Assembly (NCBI RefSeq): GCF_003953935.1
Contig: NZ_RXLQ01000001.1
Location: 284,121 to 348,120 of the forward strand
Origin: Massilia atriviolacea
Lineage (GTDB): Bacteria > Pseudomonadota > Gammaproteobacteria > Burkholderiales > Burkholderiaceae_D
Direction: 5' to 3'
DNA: 64,000 bases
This document shows positions 44,399 through 52,406 of the stretch, one piece after another; the stretch's first letter is position 1, and each line of letters opens with the position of its first letter. The notes under the pieces are model-generated. The model was not told the DNA's origin. It saw nothing but the letters and a program-made list of their open reading frames with translations, and searched no databases. A program made the position numbers and the translations under genes.

Positions 44399-47300
44399 TG
44401 CGCCGCCACTGGCGGCGCTGTTTCTTGTTGCGTTGGGAACGGTGCAATATAGCCGATCACGACCATCAGCAAGCCGACCCCGACAAAGCTGACGATGCGC
44501 GCCACCCCGCCGACAGCCGACAGGTCGACCAGGAACAGCTTGCCGACCACCAGCCCGAGCAGCACCGCGCCGACCACCCATTGCTTGCGCGACGCCTGTT
44601 GTGCCGCGCGCCACATCAGCAGCAGCGCCGACACGCTCCACACCAGCGACAGCATGGCCTGGATGAACTGCGAGCCGAACAGCTGTTCAAAGTCATACGG
44701 GATGCCCAGATAATGCGCCGCCGTGCGCAGCAGCATCAGGTTGAACCAGGCGTAGCCGGCCCAGGCCAGCGCCGTGGGTACGCGCGCCAGCGGCAGGCGG
44801 TCCGCCCCGCTGCGCGCATCAGCCAGGCACATGCGGTAGCAGGCCACCGCCAGCACCATGGCGAAGCCGCTGGTCAGGTCGAGCGGATTGAGCACGGGCA
44901 GATAGGGCAGCGGCGTCATGGCGCCATCCTGGCTCAGGTTCCACACGGCAGCCAGCAACAGCGACCAGCCGGTCGCCAGCGGAATCAGCACGCCGCGGTG
45001 CCAGGCGGCGACCGGCGCCGCAGGCCATTTGGCGGCGCGCGCGCGGCCGATCATCCACATGATGGCGAGCATCATCAGCCAGGCCGGGATGAAGCGCGCC
45101 CAGCTGCCGCTGGTCTGCCAGCCGGCCATGCCGAGCAGCAGGGCGTCGGCGTCGTCGACGCCATACAGCCAGCGCGATACGGCGATCGAGACGGCCGGCC
45201 AGATCATCAGCCACGGGCCGGCGGTGCGCACCGTGTGCAGGGCTTGCAGCCAGGGCTCGACCACGGCCCAGCCATTGGCCGGCCAGCGCCTGAGCATGTA
45301 TTCCGAGCTCAGCCATAGACAGGCCAGCGCCAGGCCGGCTTCGAGCGACACCGTGTCGCCGCCGTACAGGAGCGCCAGGATCCAGACGCTGGCCGCCAGC
45401 AGGCCGGCCCAGGCGACGGCGCTCAGCCAGCGCAACGCCGGCCAGGCCAGGCGCTGTGCGGCCGCCGCGAAGGCCAGCGCCGACAAGGCCAGTGCCACGC
45501 CGTAGGCCGACACGGCGGCGCCGTCGGGCGTGCCGCCGCCGCCGATCAGCTGGTAGCGGCGGTTCAGCCATGCGCACAACACCATCAGTACCGGCCCGTA
45601 CCACCACGCGGCCGACCACAGCAGCATGGCTTGCGACAGTGCCGGCTGCTGCGGCTGCGGCCCGCGCTGCATGGCCCAGCTGCTGAAGATGGCGCCGGCA
45701 AAGATCAGCAGCGCGGCCAGGAAGGGCGTGTCGAACAGGTTCTTGTCCTGGGTCCATGCGAGCAGCAGCATGACGCAGATCAGCAGCGCAAGCAGGGCGC
45801 CCGTCACCGCCTGCACGATCAGCGCCAGGGTGCGCGCCAGCGGCCACTGCATGCGCCTGGCGACGAGCGCGAGAAGCGCCGATGCCGCCAGCGCGCTGGC
45901 GGCCAGCAGGCTGGTCAGGACGCCGCCGTCGGTACGCAGAATCGCTTCGGTCCAGGCGCCGGCGACCAGCCAGATCGCCGCCACCGTCAGGAAGGCGCCG
46001 GCCAGCCAGGCCGGCAGCGGCGACGGCAGGTCGGCGGCGCGGGCGCGGAAATTGGTGGCCATCAGGAAAGCGGTTCCGGTCAGCAGCAGGAAGCCGAGCC
46101 ACAGATTGGCATCGGCCGCGTCGCTCATGCCGGTCGTGGCCGCAAGGAAGGCGATCCAGGCGCCGGCCTGCACCAGCAGCCCGAAGGCGCAAGTGAGGGC
46201 CTGGCGCTGGCGCAGGCCGACCCAGACCACGCCGGCGCCTTCCAGCGCCCAGGCGGCCGAGGTCCAGCGTCCGTCCAGGGCGAAAGGCAGGGCCAGCGTG
46301 CCGAAGACCAGGCCCATGGCCAGGAAGGATTCGACCAGCAGCCTGAAGTTCTGTTTGCCGCGCCGCCACATGAGCAGGGCGACGGTGGTATAGAACAGGC
46401 CCAGGCCGAGCGCCGAGAATGCCACCCCGAATCGGCTGTCCTTGACCATGCCGTACTGCAGGCCGAAGGCGACCAGCGGCACGCCGAACACCAGGGTGGC
46501 GTCGACGTAGTTTTTCAGCGCCGGCGCCTGGCGCGTGGCGTAGGCAATCGCGATGGCGACGTAGAAGAGCACGAACAGGATCAGGAACAGCTGCGTCGAC
46601 AGATAGTGTTCTGGCGCGTAACGCAACACGCCCCAGGCGCTGCCGATGACGAAGGTGAAGGCGAAGCCGATCAGGTTGAGCGTGCGCCAGGCGCGCTTGA
46701 AGGCAATGCCGAGGATGCCGGCGTTTAGCAAGCTGTAGTAGGAGAACAGCGCGATATGGCTGCCCTGGCCGGTGGAGGTCATGACCGGCGCCAGGAAGCC
46801 GCCGGAAATGCCGAACACGGCCAGCCAGAAGGCATTTTGCAGCACTGCCAGCAGGCAGGTGAACAAGGTCAGGGCGAACAGCAGGCCGAACGCCATGCCG
46901 CTTGGAATCAGTCCGTAGATCCGGAACGCGCCGAAGGTGACCAGCATCAGGATGCCCAGGGCCGCGCCCTGGACCGGCAGGCCGATGCCGCGCCGGCTGT
47001 CGCGGATACGCCAGCCCCACACCAGCAAGGCGATGTCGGCAATGACGATGCCGGCCAGGCGCAGTTCGATCGGCACGACGGTGCGTTCGGCCGCGTATTT
47101 GAGCAGGAAACTAACGCCGATAAACAGGATCAGCAAGCCGAGCTTGGCGACCAGGTTGCCGGTGAACAGCCATGTCTTGGCCGCCATGAACCACGTGCGG
47201 GCGGCGCTGTCGCGCTGCGGGCGCGGAGTAGGGCGCGGAGCAGGGCGCGATGGGGCAGGCGCTGCCTCGGCAGGCTGGGGCGGCAGGGGCGCGACGGCCG

Positions 47301-47622
47301 GCGCCGCGCGAGCCGGTGCCGCAGCTGGGGCAGCTGGGGCGGCGGGGGCAACTGGGGCGGCGGGCGGGACAGGCGGTGTCGGCGGCGCGATGGGGGCGGA
47401 AGCGGCATGCGCCGCATTGCGCGCCAGGCTAGGCTGTACGGGCGCTGGCGTCGCTTGCGCGCCCGGCGGGCGCCGGCCCGCGTCGTCCCTGAGCTGCGCG
47501 ACTTGCGAGCGCAGGTCGGCGAGCTGGCTTTCCAGCGCATCGGCGCGCCGTCGAAATGCCTTGCGCGCACTGAGGAAGTGCGCGTAGAAGGCGACCGATA
47601 GCAATAACAAAAAGACGTCCAT
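44395..47622 (-). CDS. DUF2339 giant polytopic membrane protein
   Basis: A 1075-residue protein with an N-terminal anchor (MDVFLLLLSVAFYAHFLSA), a short coiled coil (RRADALESQLADLRSQVAQLRD), a Pro/Ala-rich linker of over 100 residues, and then about 25 or more membrane helices to the C-terminus. The start of the membrane region, WLFTGNLVAKLGLLILFIGVSFLLKYA (read as FTGNLVAKLGLLILFIGVSF), is the hallmark of DUF2339. I place the start at ATG 47622 with AAGGA 7 bases upstream. It is coupled to the DUF3999 gene. No biochemical role is known for the family. Confidence 0.88.
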   Translation of the reverse strand: MDVFLLLLSVAFYAHFLSARKAFRRRADALESQLADLRSQVAQLRDDAGRRPPGAQATPAPVQPSLARNAAHAASAPIAPPTPPVPPAAPVAPAAPAAPAAAPARAAPAVAPLPPQPAEAAPAPSRPAPRPTPRPQRDSAARTWFMAAKTWLFTGNLVAKLGLLILFIGVSFLLKYAAERTVVPIELRLAGIVIADIALLVWGWRIRDSRRGIGLPVQGAALGILMLVTFGAFRIYGLIPSGMAFGLLFALTLFTCLLAVLQNAFWLAVFGISGGFLAPVMTSTGQGSHIALFSYYSLLNAGILGIAFKRAWRTLNLIGFAFTFVIGSAWGVLRYAPEHYLSTQLFLILFVLFYVAIAIAYATRQAPALKNYVDATLVFGVPLVAFGLQYGMVKDSRFGVAFSALGLGLFYTTVALLMWRRGKQNFRLLVESFLAMGLVFGTLALPFALDGRWTSAAWALEGAGVVWVGLRQRQALTCAFGLLVQAGAWIAFLAATTGMSDAADANLWLGFLLLTGTAFLMATNFRARAADLPSPLPAWLAGAFLTVAAIWLVAGAWTEAILRTDGGVLTSLLAASALAASALLALVARRMQWPLARTLALIVQAVTGALLALLICVMLLLAWTQDKNLFDTPFLAALLIFAGAIFSSWAMQRGPQPQQPALSQAMLLWSAAWWYGPVLMVLCAWLNRRYQLIGGGGTPDGAAVSAYGVALALSALAFAAAAQRLAWPALRWLSAVAWAGLLAASVWILALLYGGDTVSLEAGLALACLWLSSEYMLRRWPANGWAVVEPWLQALHTVRTAGPWLMIWPAVSIAVSRWLYGVDDADALLLGMAGWQTSGSWARFIPAWLMMLAIMWMIGRARAAKWPAAPVAAWHRGVLIPLATGWSLLLAAVWNLSQDGAMTPLPYLPVLNPLDLTSGFAMVLAVACYRMCLADARSGADRLPLARVPTALAWAGYAWFNLMLLRTAAHYLGIPYDFEQLFGSQFIQAMLSLVWSVSALLLMWRAAQQASRKQWVVGAVLLGLVVGKLFLVDLSAVGGVARIVSFVGVGLLMVVIGYIAPFPTQQETAPPVAAQ

Positions 47623-47707
47623 CCAATTTTCCTTGGCTTGCAAACCTGGCAATTTGCATACTATCAGTCCCAAGGGAAACCGCTACCGGCAGATCGTTGG
47701 TCGCCTT

Positions 47708-48205
47708 TTACGCGTCCTTCAGTTTCAATTCCCAGTACCCGACGTCGATCCAGCGCCCGAATTTGAAGCCGCTGTCGCTGAAATGCGCGACCTTCCTGAA
47801 GCCGAACTTTTCGTGCAGCGCCACGCTGGCCGGGTTCGGTTGGGCGATGCCGCCGATGACCATATGAAAGCCGTCATCGGCCAGGCGCGCCAGCAAAGCG
47901 GTGTACAGTGCGGCGCCGTGGCCCTTGCCGCCGTTGCCGGGTTGCAGGTAAACCGAGCTTTCGACGGCAAAGCGGTAGGCGCGGCGCGCGCGCCATTTGG
48001 TGGCGTAGGCATAGCCGACGAGGGTGTCGCCCTCGGTCAGGACCAGGAAGGGGTGGCCGCCGCCCTGGATGTCCGCGATGCGGCCAGCCATGGTGTCGGC
48101 GCTGACGCTTTCTTCTTCGAACGAAATGGTGGTCGTGAGGATGTAGTGGTTATAGATGGCGACAATGTCGGCCGCGTCGGCGGCGCTGGCATCACGAATG
48201 TTCAA
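47708..48205 (-). CDS. GNAT N-acetyltransferase, phosphinothricin-acetyltransferase-like
   Basis: A 165-residue acetyltransferase: IRDASAADAADIVAIYNHYILTTTISFEEE, LVGYAYATKWRARRAYRFAVESSVYL, the acetyl-CoA loop QPGNGGKGHGAALYTALL, GGIAQPNPASVALHEKFGFRKV and FGRWIDVGYWELKL (quoted in parts). These match the PAT/YncA group, which acetylates phosphinothricin-like compounds or methionine analogues. I propose a TTG start at 48205: it gives the family N-terminus NIRDASAADA and has GGAGT 6 bases upstream, whereas an in-frame ATG at 48289 adds 28 unrelated residues. It is divergent from the glutaminyl cyclase gene. Confidence 0.82.
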   Translation of the reverse strand: MNIRDASAADAADIVAIYNHYILTTTISFEEESVSADTMAGRIADIQGGGHPFLVLTEGDTLVGYAYATKWRARRAYRFAVESSVYLQPGNGGKGHGAALYTALLARLADDGFHMVIGGIAQPNPASVALHEKFGFRKVAHFSDSGFKFGRWIDVGYWELKLKDA

Positions 48206-48341
48206 GCAGGACTCCCATGGCGAGTGATCGATTTTTCGGCAGCGCCCGTGCTTGCGGCGCCGTGCTGGCACAATTGTATTAGTATTCATGCCTTGAGAAA
48301 CGGTCAGACGGCTGTTTCATCGATCCGACCCGAGGTGTTAT

Positions 48342-49115
48342 TTGAAGAGATTGACCATTTTGGCCGCCGCTTTGCTGTTGGCCGGCGCCGGCGCGGCGCA
48401 GGCTGCGATTCCCGTGTACGGCTTCATCGTCAAGAACAGCTATCCGCACGATCCGGACGCGTTCACCCAGGGCTTGTTCTATAGCGACGGCGTTTTGTAC
48501 GAAAGCACCGGCCTGAACGGCAAGTCCTCGGTCCGCAAGACCGACCTGAAAACCGGCAAGGTGCTGATGAAGACCGATATCGCGGCCGACTACTTTGCGG
48601 AAGGCATTACCGATGTCGGCAACACCATCGTCGGCCTGACCTGGACCTCGCGCGTCGGCTTCGTGTTCGACAAGGCAACGCTGAAGATGAAGCAGACGTT
48701 TTCGTATCCCGGCGAAGGCTGGGGGCTGGCCAGCAACGGCAGCGATGTGTTCATGAGCGACGGCACCGCCGTCATTCGCGTGCTCAATCCCGGGACGCTG
48801 GCGGAAGTGCGCCGCATCCAGGTCACGGCCGAGGGCAAGCCGATCGACCGCCTTAACGAAATGGAATGGATCGACGGCGAGCTGTATGCGAATGTGTGGG
48901 GTTCGGACGTGATCGCGCGCATCGACCCCGCCAGCGGCAAGGTGGTCGGCTGGATCGACCTGGCCGGCCTGCTGGACGAAAAAAGCCGCGCCGGCGCGAC
49001 GGTCGATGTCCTCAACGGCATCGCCTACGACAGCAAGAAAAAGCGCCTGTTCGTCACCGGCAAGCTGTGGCCGCGGCTGTTCGAGATCGAACTGGTGCGG
49101 CGCCAGGCGCGCTGA
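48342..49115 (+). CDS. Glutaminyl-peptide cyclotransferase (bacterial, beta-propeller type)
   Basis: A 257-residue exported enzyme with a TTG start and a signal peptide (LTILAAALLLAGAGAAQA). The mature part is the five-bladed propeller of plant/bacterial glutaminyl cyclase: YPHDPDAFTQGLFYSDGVLYESTG, LTWTSRVGFVFDKATL, GEGWGLASNGSDVFMSDG, INxLNEMEWI-like (RLNEMEWIDGELYANVWGSD) and VLNGIAYDSKKKRLFVTGKLWPRLFEI. The NEMEW and NGIAYD motifs carry the acidic catalytic residues. It turns N-terminal Gln into pyroglutamate on periplasmic peptides or proteins. It is convergent with the MNIO gene. Confidence 0.92.
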   Translation: MKRLTILAAALLLAGAGAAQAAIPVYGFIVKNSYPHDPDAFTQGLFYSDGVLYESTGLNGKSSVRKTDLKTGKVLMKTDIAADYFAEGITDVGNTIVGLTWTSRVGFVFDKATLKMKQTFSYPGEGWGLASNGSDVFMSDGTAVIRVLNPGTLAEVRRIQVTAEGKPIDRLNEMEWIDGELYANVWGSDVIARIDPASGKVVGWIDLAGLLDEKSRAGATVDVLNGIAYDSKKKRLFVTGKLWPRLFEIELVRRQAR

Positions 49116-49127
49116 GGCCGGCGCCCG

Positions 49128-50564
49128 TCAGCGGCCTTGCGGCTCGATGGTCAGCGCAAATTCGCCATGGTCGGCAAAATCGGGCATGCGCGCGTGGCGC
49201 AGGGCCATCAGCAGGGGCAGCGGCGAACAGGTGAAGCGCACGGTTTTCCGCTGCGCGTACATGCGCACCTGGTGCGACGCCAGTTCGAAGGCCAGCACCT
49301 CGCCCAGATGCGGTATCGGGAGCGCCTGGGCGCGCAGGAACTCGGCGAAATTGAGCGCTTCCTCGGTCGCAAACGGCTCGGGCGGGCGGGTTTTCCAGAA
49401 TGCCCGCAGCAGCGACAAAAAGGCCGGCTCGCCCAGGCTCAGGACGATCAGGCGGTAACTGAGCGTCATCGAATCGACCACGGTCCCGCTGCGCACCGCC
49501 GCGACCAGCTGGCGCAATACCGCCACGCCATTGTCGGCGTCGAATATCGGCGCAAACGGCGCGTCCGGATCGCGTTCCAGCACGCGCGCGGCCAGCGCGC
49601 GTTCCCATTCGACCGGCGACGGCAAGGCTGTAGCGCAGGGCGCGGGGGGGCAGCCTGTCGCGCGTGGGGCGCATGCCACCTGCAGCGTCTTCTTGCGCGA
49701 GTCCCACAGGCGGCGCAGGTCGAGCAGTTGCGCCGTCAACTGGCCCTGGGCGATGTCGCGCGCCGGCATATAGGCGGGAACGATTTCGAAGATCAGCGCC
49801 TTCACGTTGGGCAGCCGTGGCAGCACCGCCTGCGCCAATTGCATCAGCTCCGGCGGCACCAGTCCGGAATGGGCGTCGAGATAATAGCCGTCGAGATAGT
49901 CGCCGCCGGCCAGATGGACTTCGCACACGCGTTCGAGCGGCATGTCGTCGAGCGCGGCCAGCACGCCCTGGCGGCCATTGCGCTCGTTGCACCACAGATT
50001 ATGCAAGTCGAGCAGGATGGCGCAATCGGCTTCCTCGGCGATCGCCCCGAAAAACGCGCCGTCCGACATTTCGCCAGGCACCGGGCGCAGGTAGTTGACG
50101 CCGGTTTCGAACGCGAACGGCACCGGCAACTGCCTGCTCAAGGCGCGGATATTGGCCGCCGCCAGCGCCACGGTGTGCGCGCTTTGCAGCGGAGGCAGCA
50201 AAAAGCCGGTATTGAAAACGCCGCCGGCGCCGTCGACGCGCGAAAAACTCAGGTGCTCGCTGGCCCAGGAAGCGTCCAGCGCCTCGATGACATCGACGAA
50301 CAGCGCCACCTGGTCCGGCTCGGGCGCCACGCTGCCGCCGACCGGGAATCCCACGCCATGCACGAGTTTCGGATGCGGATCGGCGCACAGCTGCGCCAGT
50401 GCGGCGCCATTGACGGCGTACGGCACGCCGGCGGCCGCCGATTTGAACCACAGCGGCTGGGGCTCGATTTCGATCACGTCGATCAGGTCGTGCGCGGCTT
50501 CGATGAACGCTTCGAGGCCGGGCAGGCAGACCATGCCGACGCCTGACTCGGGCAGCTCGCGCAT
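49128..50564 (-). CDS. MNIO (DUF692) enzyme fused to a DUF2063-like partner domain
   Basis: A 478-residue protein. Residues 1 to about 280 form a DUF692 TIM barrel, the multinuclear non-heme iron oxidative (MNIO) fold, with candidate metal ligands in HGVGFPVGGS, SEHLSFSR, FETGVNYLRP, LLDLHNLWCNE, EVHLAGGDYLDGYY and LDAHSG. Several deviate from the common forms (SDHL, ENP, LIEWD), suggesting a subclass. Residues about 310 to 478 resemble the DUF2063/BufC-type partner domain (FLRAQALPIPHLGEVLAFELASHQ). MNIOs modify Cys or other residues of ribosomal peptides. The ATG at 50564 is 1 base after the stop of the small Cys-bearing protein, its likely partner or substrate. Confidence 0.85.
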   Translation of the reverse strand: MRELPESGVGMVCLPGLEAFIEAAHDLIDVIEIEPQPLWFKSAAAGVPYAVNGAALAQLCADPHPKLVHGVGFPVGGSVAPEPDQVALFVDVIEALDASWASEHLSFSRVDGAGGVFNTGFLLPPLQSAHTVALAAANIRALSRQLPVPFAFETGVNYLRPVPGEMSDGAFFGAIAEEADCAILLDLHNLWCNERNGRQGVLAALDDMPLERVCEVHLAGGDYLDGYYLDAHSGLVPPELMQLAQAVLPRLPNVKALIFEIVPAYMPARDIAQGQLTAQLLDLRRLWDSRKKTLQVACAPRATGCPPAPCATALPSPVEWERALAARVLERDPDAPFAPIFDADNGVAVLRQLVAAVRSGTVVDSMTLSYRLIVLSLGEPAFLSLLRAFWKTRPPEPFATEEALNFAEFLRAQALPIPHLGEVLAFELASHQVRMYAQRKTVRFTCSPLPLLMALRHARMPDFADHGEFALTIEPQGR

Positions 50565-50565
50565 G

Positions 50566-50826
50566 TCAGGGCGAAAGCGGGTCTTGCGCCAGCCCGCTTG
50601 CCTGCACCGACAAGCTGGCATCGACGACGAAACGGCGCTGGATATCGTAGCGGATATCGAAGCCCGAGGTGCAGGCCGGGCAGCCGAGCTGCCCGAGCAG
50701 CTCTTTCTGGACGCGCTGGAACTGGTCCAGGTCGAAGTAGACCTGGCTCGGCAGCGAAACGCTGACGGCCCGGGTGGCGGGCTGTGCAGCCAGGGTGGTA
50801 CGCAGATCGACGGCGTTGCTATCCAT
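50566..50826 (-). CDS. Small Cys-motif protein, candidate MNIO substrate or partner
   Basis: An 86-residue protein with no signal peptide. The N-terminal 30 residues are polar, followed by a helix (VYFDLDQFQRVQKELLGQL), a CxxC motif in LGCPACTSGFDIRYDIQ, a strand RRFVVDASLSV and a short tail. It is co-translated with the MNIO enzyme (stop and start separated by 1 base) and has AGGAG 9 bases before its ATG. Known MNIO substrates are small Cys-containing peptides encoded next to the enzyme, which makes this a candidate precursor; a structural partner or recognition protein is the alternative. I know of no characterised homologue. Confidence 0.75.
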   Translation of the reverse strand: MDSNAVDLRTTLAAQPATRAVSVSLPSQVYFDLDQFQRVQKELLGQLGCPACTSGFDIRYDIQRRFVVDASLSVQASGLAQDPLSP

Positions 50827-51365
50827 GACGTGGCGCTCCTGTGGTATGGGTGATTGGAAAGTTTCCTCGGGAAATGCGTCGCATTGTCCCCGGCAGCGCC
50901 GTCCCAGGCGTTAATGCTGAGGCTGTCTGCTGCCTAAAGTATAGGCATCCCCCTTCACCCAACCGGCATCATGTGCACGGACTTTGCGCGGCATCAAAGG
51001 CTGGTGCGGAACGTCTTTGATGCGCGACACTTTGGCTGCAGTTAGCGATGCTGGCCGGTGTCGCGCTTGACCGAGGCGCGCCGCAGGACCGCCCAGGCCG
51101 GCACGCCTGGCCCAGTGTGAGGCTGTTGGTGCTGCCGAGGTCGCTTCCGACGATCTTTGCGCCTGTCCTTCGAACCTTTCAACCCAGTACGAACAGCTGA
51201 AAACGCTGTCCGATGTCGTGCGCAAACGGCCAGCTTGGGGCCGCGCCGCGCCCTGAGATGGCGAAATTGCAATTATTTTGCGACACCGTGAGTATTGGAT
51301 AGAATTTCTTCGTGTATTTATGTCACGCTGGTGTTGCTGCGCGGATCATCCGCGAGGAGGGCGCG
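50827..51365. other. Divergent region between MNIO pair and binding-protein gene
   Basis: About 540 bases without a supported gene; the minus frame 50911-51225 has a biased, repeat-like translation and no ribosome site. It contains a perfect 9-base inverted repeat (GCATCAAAG 50991-50999, CTTTGATGC 51015-51023) with a 15-base loop, extendable by three more pairs past one bulged base. A plus-strand promoter for the binding-protein gene is listed separately. Confidence 0.5.
51278..51305 (+). promoter_or_regulatory. Putative promoter of binding-protein/kinase operon
   Basis: TTGCGA (51278-51283) and TAGAAT (51300-51305) are separated by 16 bases; five of six bases match in the -10 and four of six in the -35 element. 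The predicted start near 51312 leaves a leader of about 55 bases to the ATG at 51366, which has GAGGAGG before it. Confidence 0.4.
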
Positions 51366-52397
51366 ATGGCGGGAACAGTTCCGACGCACGTTTACCGGTA
51401 TGCGCTGGCAGCGTTGCTGGCGCTCGTCCTGGCGGGAACGCTGTGGCTGTGGCTGCGCCAGCCGCGCGCGTCCGGCCACCCGCCCGCCGCATATACGCTG
51501 ACCATCGCGTCGAACTCGGCGTACGTCGGCACCTGCCCCGTCACGGTGGCCTTCGGCAGCGGGTATTTCAGGCAGGAGGGGGTGGCGGCCCGGCTGCAGA
51601 CCCACCTGACCGGAAAAGGGGCGCTGGCGGCGGCGCTGTCCGGACAGGCCGACCTGGCGACGACCGCCGATATCCCGATCATGTTCGCGGCCATGCAAAA
51701 CATGCCGGTGTCGGTGGTGGCGACCTTTTTCAAGACCGAACACGATCACGGCCTGGTGGCGCGGCGCGACAGCGGGATCGCCAGCCTGGCCGACCTGAGA
51801 GGCAAGCGGATCGGCGTCACCCTGGGCACCTCGGCCCATTTCGTGCTCGACGGTTTCCTCAGCCGCCAGCATCTGGCTGCGCACCAGGTGACGGTGGTCG
51901 ACATGAAGCCGGAACGCTTCGCCGCCGCGCTCGGCGCCGGCGAGGTCGATGCCGTGTCGACCTGGGAACCCTTCCTCGACTCGCTGCTGGGCGCGCTGGG
52001 CAAGAACGGCGCGCTGTTCCATGCGGACGACATCTACGAAATCCCCTACAGCCTGGCCGGCAGCCGTGCCTACGTCGCCGCCAACCCGGAGTTGATGCGG
52101 CGCGTCTTGCGCGCCCTGCAGCACGGCGTGCGCGATTGCCGCGAACGGCCCGAGCAGGCGCGCGCCGTGATGGGCGCCGTGCTGGGCACCGACGGCGGCG
52201 CGTGGCGCGCGCGCTGGCCGCGCCCGGGCTTCAGGCTGACGCTCGACCAGGGCTTGATCCTGGCGCTCGAGGACCAGTCGCGCTGGGCCGTCGCGAACGG
52301 GCTGGCCGCGCCCGGCGAGACGCCGAATTTCCTCGACAATATGTATCTCGACGCCCTGGTCCAGGTGGCCCCAGCGGCGGTCACCGTGGTTCGCTGA
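51366..52397 (+). CDS. NitT/TauT-type substrate-binding protein, membrane-anchored
   Basis: A 343-residue periplasmic binding protein of the SsuA/NMT1-like type. The start at ATG 51366 is supported by GAGGAGG. The N-terminus YALAALLALVLAGTLWLWLRQP looks like an uncleaved anchor rather than a lipobox. Fold markers are LTIASNSAYVGTCPVTVAFGSGYFRQEG, LAAALSGQADLATTADIPIMFAAMQN, LADLRGKRIGVTLGTSAHFVLDGFL, GEVDAVSTWEPFLDSL and NFLDNMYLDAL. No permease or ATPase gene is near; instead two hybrid kinases follow (first 10 bases away). It probably reports ligand to the kinase rather than feeding a transporter. Confidence 0.87.
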   Translation: MAGTVPTHVYRYALAALLALVLAGTLWLWLRQPRASGHPPAAYTLTIASNSAYVGTCPVTVAFGSGYFRQEGVAARLQTHLTGKGALAAALSGQADLATTADIPIMFAAMQNMPVSVVATFFKTEHDHGLVARRDSGIASLADLRGKRIGVTLGTSAHFVLDGFLSRQHLAAHQVTVVDMKPERFAAALGAGEVDAVSTWEPFLDSLLGALGKNGALFHADDIYEIPYSLAGSRAYVAANPELMRRVLRALQHGVRDCRERPEQARAVMGAVLGTDGGAWRARWPRPGFRLTLDQGLILALEDQSRWAVANGLAAPGETPNFLDNMYLDALVQVAPAAVTVVR

Positions 52398-52406
52398 GGA
52401 GCGGCG

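Noticed and set aside
50911-51225. 104-codon minus-strand frame upstream of the MNIO pair
   Set aside because: Not preceded by a ribosome site and spans the hairpin region; composition not protein-like.
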